Source of the DNA: CAZDYP01 sp964509505
Lineage (GTDB): Bacteria > Chloroflexota > Anaerolineae > JACRMK01
NCBI GenBank assembly: GCA_964509505.1
Contig: CAZDYP010000184.1
Location: 1-9,495, forward strand
Length of the DNA stretch: 9,495 nt
Direction of reading: 5' to 3'
Shown piece by piece: positions 5,918-9,495 of the stretch. Positions within the stretch are counted from its first letter, which is position 1; each line of letters begins with the position of its first letter. The translations under genes and the position numbers were made by a program. The notes under the pieces are model-generated. The model was not told the origin of the DNA and did not search any database. It saw only the letters and a list, made by a program, of their open reading frames with translations.

Positions 5918-6292
5918 ATGCCTAAAAGCAATCCGAAGAAACAACTCGGCGCGCTGGGCGAACAGCTCGCCGCGCGTGAATTGCAAGCGCGCGGCTTGAC
6001 GATTGTGCAGACGAATTATCGCTGCACAGCAGGCGAGATGGACGTGATTGCGCGCGACGCGGAGGAGTGGGTCTTCGTGGAGGTGAAGACGCGACGCGGC
6101 GATCAATTCGGCGCACCTGAAGAAGCCGTGCATGCGCGCAAGCAACAAAAGTTGATCGAAGTCGCAGAAACGTATTTGCAGGAACATGCTTTGCACGATG
6201 CTCAATGGCGCATTGACGTGGTGGCGGTGGAGATGGATGCACGTGGGAAATTGCTGCGAGTCGAGGTCACCGAGAACGCGGTCGAGCGCTAA
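5918..6292 (+). CDS. yraN: UPF0102 family protein YraN (nuclease-fold)
   Basis: A 124-residue member of UPF0102/YraN, a family with a PD-(D/E)XK restriction-endonuclease-like fold whose cellular role is unsettled; DNA repair or recombination has been proposed. The family pattern is clear: LGALGEQLAARELQARG near the start, TNYRCTAGEMDVIARD with the GE(I/M)D acidic pair, VFVEVKTRRGDQFG supplying the E-x-K part, PEEAVHARKQQKLIEVAETYL, and WRIDVVAVE at the end. The start at 5918 gives the expected length. The gene sits six bases after rnhB, its usual partner in many genomes, so they are likely co-transcribed. No ribosome binding site is evident because the repeat occupies that position; coupling to rnhB termination may help. 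Confidence 0.94.
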   Translation: MPKSNPKKQLGALGEQLAARELQARGLTIVQTNYRCTAGEMDVIARDAEEWVFVEVKTRRGDQFGAPEEAVHARKQQKLIEVAETYLQEHALHDAQWRIDVVAVEMDARGKLLRVEVTENAVER

Positions 6293-6300
6293 AATTTTTT

Positions 6301-6368
6301 ACCACAGAGTCGCAGAGGACACGGAGAAAGAAGAAAGAAAAACTCTGTGCCCTCTGTGTCTCTGTGGT
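6301..6368. repeat. Family E hairpin (ACCACAGAG ... CTCTGTGGT)
   Basis: Left arm 6301-6326 begins ACCACAGAG; right arm 6343-6368 ends CTCTGTGGT. Over 26 positions there are 22 Watson-Crick pairs, two G-U pairs and two mismatches, with a purine-only 16-base loop. No U-run follows on the plus strand. The type ('ACCACAGAGxCACAGAGGACAC') is one I recall as a dispersed repeat in unrelated environmental bacteria. It fills most of the yraN-miaA gap. Confidence 0.88.
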
Positions 6369-6400
6369 TCTGTAGTTCAAGTTTCGCTTCTCTATTCAGC

Positions 6401-7333
6401 ATGAGTCAGATTCGCTTAGTCGTCATTGTCGGTCCCACCGCCGTCGGCAAAACTGCGCTCGCTATCCAGCTCGCAGAAAAATTTGACGGCGAAATCGTCA
6501 GCGCAGACTCGCGTCAAATTTACCAGTACATGGACATCGGCACCGCCAAGCCGACGACGGGTGAGCGTGCGCGTGTGCCACATCACCTGCTGGATGTCGT
6601 CGCGCCCGACCAAACGCTGAGCGTCGCGCAATATCAACAACGGGCAAATGCCACGATTCACGACATTGCGGCGCGCGGCAAATTGCCCTTTCTCGTCGGC
6701 GGCACAGGTCAATACATCAAAGCGGTGTTGGAGGGTTGGCACATACCTACCATTGCGCCGCAGCCTGAGCTGCGTCGGCGGCTCGAAGCCGATTGGCAAA
6801 CATACGGCGTCGCGCGCCTTTACGCCGAGTTGCAGCGCGTTGATCCGGCTGGTGCGCCGCAGATTGACGCGCAGAATCCGCGCCGTATCATTCGTGCGCT
6901 CGAAGTATTTTATGCGACGGGGCAATCCATCATCACGCAACGCGCCAAAACGCCGCCGCCCTATCAGACCTTGCAAATCGGTTTGACCTTGTCGCGCGCG
7001 AAACTCTATCGGCGCATCGAAGAGCGTGTGGACACGATGCTCGCGCAAGGCTTCGTGGATGAAGTCAAGCAGTTGCTCGCGCGCGGTTACAACGAGACAC
7101 TGCCTGCGCTGTCAGGCTTTGGCTATCAACACATCGCCAAATATCTGCGCGATGAGTTGACACTCGCAGAAACCACACAGCAAATCAAACAACTGACACG
7201 GCGCTTCGTGCAGAAACAATACGCGTGGTTTCCACTTGATGATCCGAATATCTTGTGGCTCGATGCGGAAGGCGATGTGGTGGAGCGCGCGCGTCAAGCC
7301 ATGGCGGAATTTTTGGAAGTAATGGGTAATTAG
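6401..7333 (+). CDS. miaA: tRNA dimethylallyltransferase
   Basis: MiaA attaches the dimethylallyl group from DMAPP to N6 of A37 in tRNAs reading UNN codons. The 310-residue protein has the P-loop GPTAVGKT (11-18), the SADSRQIYQYMDIGTAKPT segment (34-52) with the catalytic/substrate D36 and R38, HHLLDVVAPDQTLSVAQYQ, VGGTGQYIKAVLEGW, NPRRIIRALEV, and a C-terminal GYNETLPALSGFGYQH followed by QLTRRFVQKQYAWF, the family's tRNA-binding end. ATG 6401 is chosen because the P-loop is normally within the first 20 residues; a GTG at 6347 keeps the frame open but lies in repeat DNA and would add unrelated residues. No strong Shine-Dalgarno. The last codons and TAG stop lie in the next repeat. Together with trmD it means both position-37 modifications are encoded here. 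Confidence 0.97.
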   Translation: MSQIRLVVIVGPTAVGKTALAIQLAEKFDGEIVSADSRQIYQYMDIGTAKPTTGERARVPHHLLDVVAPDQTLSVAQYQQRANATIHDIAARGKLPFLVGGTGQYIKAVLEGWHIPTIAPQPELRRRLEADWQTYGVARLYAELQRVDPAGAPQIDAQNPRRIIRALEVFYATGQSIITQRAKTPPPYQTLQIGLTLSRAKLYRRIEERVDTMLAQGFVDEVKQLLARGYNETLPALSGFGYQHIAKYLRDELTLAETTQQIKQLTRRFVQKQYAWFPLDDPNILWLDAEGDVVERARQAMAEFLEVMGN

Positions 7334-7363
7334 TCATTGGTCATTGGGCAATCACTAATTACC
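7325..7363 (+). repeat. Family F hairpin (GGTAATTAGT / ACTAATTACC) at miaA stop
   Basis: GGTAATTAGT (7325-7334) and ACTAATTACC (7354-7363) are perfect 10-base inverted copies. The region between has CATTGGTCATTGGG, and a further CAATTACC follows, all in one short-period vocabulary. The miaA TAG lies in the left arm. No U-run follows, so terminator function is doubtful. Confidence 0.75.
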
Positions 7364-7385
7364 AATTACCTCATAGGGAGTATGG

Positions 7386-7955
7386 ATGTCCCGTTACATT
7401 CGTTGGGTTCCAATTCTTTTTATCATCAGTTTGTTTTTTCTCGGCATACACGTCATTGACGACGCGCTCTTCTTGAACGAACCTGCGGATTGGGGCGTGA
7501 GTGTGCCAGAGTTCTTGTTCATCGTCGCTTCGATTTACCTCATCATCCCACCGCTCGGCGCAGCGCTAGCGCGGCGTGGAATGCTGGCAGGCTTCGTGAT
7601 CGTCATGGGCTATGCGTTTCAGGCGTTCTACGGCGGCGGCGTCAATCACATGCGCCATCTGCAAGGCGAGTTCGGCGGACTCGGCGCCATCGCGCGCCTC
7701 TTGACCATGTTCGGCGTGGATTGTCTCAACATGCAAGGACGCGGTTTCATCACAGGGCTGGCGGCGATGGTCGGCTGCGGCGTCACCTCGCCGCACACGC
7801 ATACGTGGTGGTCGAACCTCATCGCAGGCGCGAACATCATCTTGAATGTGGGACTCATCGCGTTGTGCATTTTTGCCATCATCCAATGGCGGCAGGAGCA
7901 AGCCCCAAATCCCAAAAACCAAATCCCAAGCCATTCCTCCGTCACCAACTCCTAA
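7386..7955 (+). CDS. Four-helix membrane protein, unrecognised
   Basis: A 189-residue integral membrane protein that I cannot place in a family. Predicted helices are near 8-25, 42-61, 66-85 and 145-167, leaving a long loop (about 86-144). The loop holds histidine-rich patches NHMRHLQGEFGG (87-98) and SPHTHTWWSN (135-144), and HVIDD (22-26) follows the first helix; these could bind a metal or cofactor, but that is speculation. The start at 7386 is firm: AGGGAG lies five bases upstream. The tail after W168 (QAPNPKNQIPSHSSVTNS) is encoded by the CCCAAATCCC-type repeat and probably is not part of the ancestral protein. The next gene follows 63 bases later on the same strand. Confidence 0.65.
   Translation: MSRYIRWVPILFIISLFFLGIHVIDDALFLNEPADWGVSVPEFLFIVASIYLIIPPLGAALARRGMLAGFVIVMGYAFQAFYGGGVNHMRHLQGEFGGLGAIARLLTMFGVDCLNMQGRGFITGLAAMVGCGVTSPHTHTWWSNLIAGANIILNVGLIALCIFAIIQWRQEQAPNPKNQIPSHSSVTNS
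7903..7930 (+). repeat. Family G repeat (CCCAAATCCCAAAAACC) in coding 3' end
   Basis: Near-tandem CCAAATCCCAA units lie inside the reading frame of the gene at 7386 and give the PNPKNQIP peptide. Such 'PNPKSQIP'-like tails arise when an intergenic repeat invades the end of a gene. Confidence 0.55.
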
Positions 7956-7966
7956 CAAAATATGCA

Positions 7967-7991
7967 GCATTCTGAGCATGTCGAAGAATGC
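7967..7991. repeat. Family H short hairpin (GCATTCT / AGAATGC)
   Basis: A perfect 7-base inverted repeat, GCATTCT (7967-7973) and AGAATGC (7985-7991), with an 11-base loop. It closely resembles the dispersed 'CATTCTGAGC...GAAGAATG' repeat that I recall from many unrelated bacterial genomes. It lies between the membrane gene and the ribosome binding site of the PH-like gene. Confidence 0.65.
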
Positions 7992-8018
7992 GGTCAAATC
8001 AGGGCAAGGAGAGTGTGT

Positions 8019-8585
8019 ATGTTTGATCCCTCCAATCCCATCAGCCAATATCTATCCACAGGCGAAAAAATTGTGTGGCAAGGGCGTGGTCGCCCCAAAC
8101 TATTCTCGTCGCACAGTATGGGTGGGTTCATCTTCTTGGGCATCTTCCTGTTCATCGCGTTGTTTGTGACCATCGTTTTCATCAGCGTCGCCGCCTCCAA
8201 TCCGCGTAATGCGCCGCCTGCTCCGATTTTTTTCTTGCCGCTCTTTTTTGTCTTCATCGGGTTAGTGATCGGCATTCCATTGATTCTGTATGGGCGGCAG
8301 ATGAGCAACGCGCTCTACATCGTCACCACACAGGCAGTGATGATCGTAAGCGAAAGTCGGCTCATCGGTAAACGCACGACTATCGTGCCACTGCAGAGCC
8401 TACCCGTCATCACGTTGATTGAAAATCGTGATGGCACAGGCACGCTTACATTCGGTCAAAACATGCTGCCGCCAAACTTGCGTTATGCAGGCAGCCCGAT
8501 GGCTGATACCGCGCCTGCCTTCTGGAACATCGAACAACCATTGCAAGTCTATCAACTGATTCGCAAGCAGATGAGCAACGAATAA
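8019..8585 (+). CDS. Membrane protein with bacterial PH-like domain
   Basis: A 188-residue protein opening with YLSTGEKIVWQGRGRP, the lead-in common to bacterial PH-like (bPH/DUF304-type) membrane proteins. It has two transmembrane helices (about 36-58 and 69-91) joined by a proline-rich turn. A beta-rich cytoplasmic domain follows, reading YIVTTQAVMIVSES, then IVPLQSLPVITLIENRDGTGTLTFG, with WNIEQPLQVYQLIRKQ as a terminal helix. The 'Y.(V/L)T..(R/A)' strand after the second helix and 'DG.G.L.FG' are typical of these domains. Function unknown; lipid or protein binding at the membrane face is a guess. ATG 8019 is chosen because AAGGAG lies seven bases upstream; an earlier in-frame start at 7962 would translate through the hairpin repeat. 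Confidence 0.7.
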   Translation: MFDPSNPISQYLSTGEKIVWQGRGRPKLFSSHSMGGFIFLGIFLFIALFVTIVFISVAASNPRNAPPAPIFFLPLFFVFIGLVIGIPLILYGRQMSNALYIVTTQAVMIVSESRLIGKRTTIVPLQSLPVITLIENRDGTGTLTFGQNMLPPNLRYAGSPMADTAPAFWNIEQPLQVYQLIRKQMSNE

Positions 8586-8599
8586 ATCCCAACCTCCAA

Positions 8600-8659
8600 C
8601 GCCATTCGTGATTGGCTATCCGCCATTTGCTCTCTGCCATTCGCTATCTGCCATTTGCC
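8600..8659 (+). repeat. Family C repeat (GCCATTCGCTATCTGCC), leader of the sucD-like gene
   Basis: Units of GCCATTCG, GGCTATCC, GCCATTTGC, GCCATTCGCTATC and GCCATTTGCC run without a break into the ATG at 8660. All copies have the same orientation, so it does not fold on itself. It is the reverse complement vocabulary of 3806-3839: GCCATTCGCTATC (8636-8648) matches 3806-3818 exactly. No Shine-Dalgarno precedes the start. Confidence 0.7.
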
Positions 8660-9495
8660 ATGAGCATCCTCGCTAACGCCGACACGCACATCTTGATACA
8701 AGGCATCACAGGGCGCGAAGCCGTCACCGTCGCGCAAGAGTCCATTGCCTATGGCGCAAAGGTCGTCGCAGGTGTGACGCCGGGCAAGGGCGGCGCACGT
8801 GTTGGCGATGTGCCTGTGTTCGAGACGGTCGCGCAAGCCAAAGCGCACACACGACTCGATGCGTCGGTGATTTCGGTGCCTGCGCCCTTCGTGAAAGACG
8901 CTGCGCTCGAAGCGTTGGCGCACGACATTCGGCTCATCGTCATCGTCACCGAGCGTGTGCCGCGCCATGATGTCGTCGCCATCCTCGAAGAAGCGGCGCT
9001 CGTCGGCACGCGCATCATCGGGCCGAACAGTCTCGGTCTCATCGTGCCGAATGAAACGCGCGTCGGCATGTGCGGCGGCAGCGCGAGCGCGGCGCGACGC
9101 GCATACACACGCGGGCGCGTCGGCGTGTTGTCGCGCAGCGGCGGCATGACGACGGAGATTGCCAATTTGTTGACGATGGCAGGCATCGGACAAAGCACGG
9201 CGATTTCGCTTGGCGGCGACCCCATCATCGGCACAACGTATCTCGATGTGTTGCCGTTATTCGAGGCGGACGAGGAAACCGATGCGCTCGTGATCTTTGC
9301 AGAGCCAGGTGGGACGATGGAAGAACAACTCGCGGAGCATCTGCTGACGCATGGCACACGCCTCCGCATCGTCGCGTTCATCGCAGGACGCTTCGCGGAG
9401 CGAATGCAGGGCGTGCGCTTCGGTCACGCGGGCAGCATCGTCGAAGGCACACGCGGCAGCCCGCAAAAGAAGATCGAGGTGTTGCGAGAGGCGGG
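8660..9495 (+). CDS. sucD: Succinyl-CoA ligase alpha-subunit-like protein, 3' end outside window
   Basis: The first 278 codons of a CoA-ligase alpha subunit, which forms a phosphohistidine during ATP/GDP-linked synthesis or cleavage of succinyl-CoA in the citric acid cycle. Landmarks: MSILANADTHILIQGITGRE, GVTPGKGG (38-45), VPAPFVKD (73-80), IIGPN (119-123), GVLSRSGGMTTE, ISLGGDPIIGT, FAEPGG with E215, which matches the glutamate that stabilises the phosphohistidine, and GHAGSIVEG with H256 as the phosphorylated histidine. Departures from the textbook protein are GPNSLG where GPNCPG is usual, and RSGGMTTE where RSGTLTYE is usual, so a related acyl-CoA substrate is possible. No beta-subunit gene (sucC) lies upstream; it may follow beyond the window or be elsewhere. 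The start lies directly after a repeat and lacks a ribosome binding site. Confidence 0.85.
   Translation, partial: MSILANADTHILIQGITGREAVTVAQESIAYGAKVVAGVTPGKGGARVGDVPVFETVAQAKAHTRLDASVISVPAPFVKDAALEALAHDIRLIVIVTERVPRHDVVAILEEAALVGTRIIGPNSLGLIVPNETRVGMCGGSASAARRAYTRGRVGVLSRSGGMTTEIANLLTMAGIGQSTAISLGGDPIIGTTYLDVLPLFEADEETDALVIFAEPGGTMEEQLAEHLLTHGTRLRIVAFIAGRFAERMQGVRFGHAGSIVEGTRGSPQKKIEVLREA

Noticed and set aside
5396..6205. 269-residue minus-strand open frame across rnhB and yraN
   Set aside because: It is antisense to two firmly identified genes with intact catalytic motifs, and its Cys/His/Arg-rich composition is typical of a shadow frame in GC-rich DNA.
6347..6400. Upstream GTG start for MiaA
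   Set aside because: Lies in the right arm of the hairpin repeat and pushes the P-loop unusually far from the N-terminus.
6416..7048. 210-residue minus-strand frame inside miaA
   Set aside because: Antisense to conserved MiaA motifs; no recognisable domain.
7962..8018. Upstream start for the PH-like protein
   Set aside because: Would translate the GCATTCT/AGAATGC hairpin and ignores the well-spaced AAGGAG before ATG 8019.
8552..9381. Two long minus-strand frames (8552-9193 and 8749-9381)
   Set aside because: Antisense to the SucD-like gene, which explains the open frames; sequences rich in Arg/His/Ser/Ala with no domain.

Overview
The window looks like a chromosomal segment of an environmental Chloroflexota bacterium, probably Anaerolineae-like. 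This is an inference from three things: the gene content (DUF3105 lipoprotein, orphan AIR-synthase-like protein, standard trmD-rplS-rnhB-yraN-miaA block), a GC-rich coding style, and intergenic gaps filled with short-period 'word' repeats of a kind I associate with environmental genomes of that phylum. No rRNA, tRNA, CRISPR array or insertion sequence was seen.

Layout. Positions 1-3697 are transcribed leftward. Reading in the direction of transcription they hold a DUF3105 lipoprotein (3697-3083), a translationally coupled secreted and membrane-anchored protein (3086-2016), an AIR-synthase/HypE-like ATPase (1884-895), a small zinc-ribbon protein (811-623), a decayed patch with a HicB-like remnant (431-216), and the first 38 codons of a possible UGSC-family protein (116-1). 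Two well-formed sigma70-type promoters lie back to back at 3742-3802, where transcription diverges.

Positions 3907-9495 are transcribed rightward. First comes an RNA-processing and translation block: trmD (m1G37 tRNA methylation), rplS (ribosomal protein L19), rnhB (RNase HII), yraN (UPF0102 nuclease-fold protein) and miaA (A37 tRNA dimethylallylation). Then come an unrecognised four-helix membrane protein, a bacterial-PH-like membrane protein, and the 5' part of a sucD-like acyl-CoA ligase alpha subunit that runs off the window.

The most striking non-coding feature is that nearly every intergenic gap carries its own short-period repeat, and several repeats fold into long stems: 28 pairs at 1931-1992, 30 positions at 5196-5269, 26 positions at 6301-6368. 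At least two repeat 'dialects' recur at separate loci. The repeats abut or contain start codons (trmD, yraN, sucD, with no visible Shine-Dalgarno) and supply the last codons and stops of rnhB, miaA and the membrane gene at 7386. This repeat layer is my main candidate for something poorly described.
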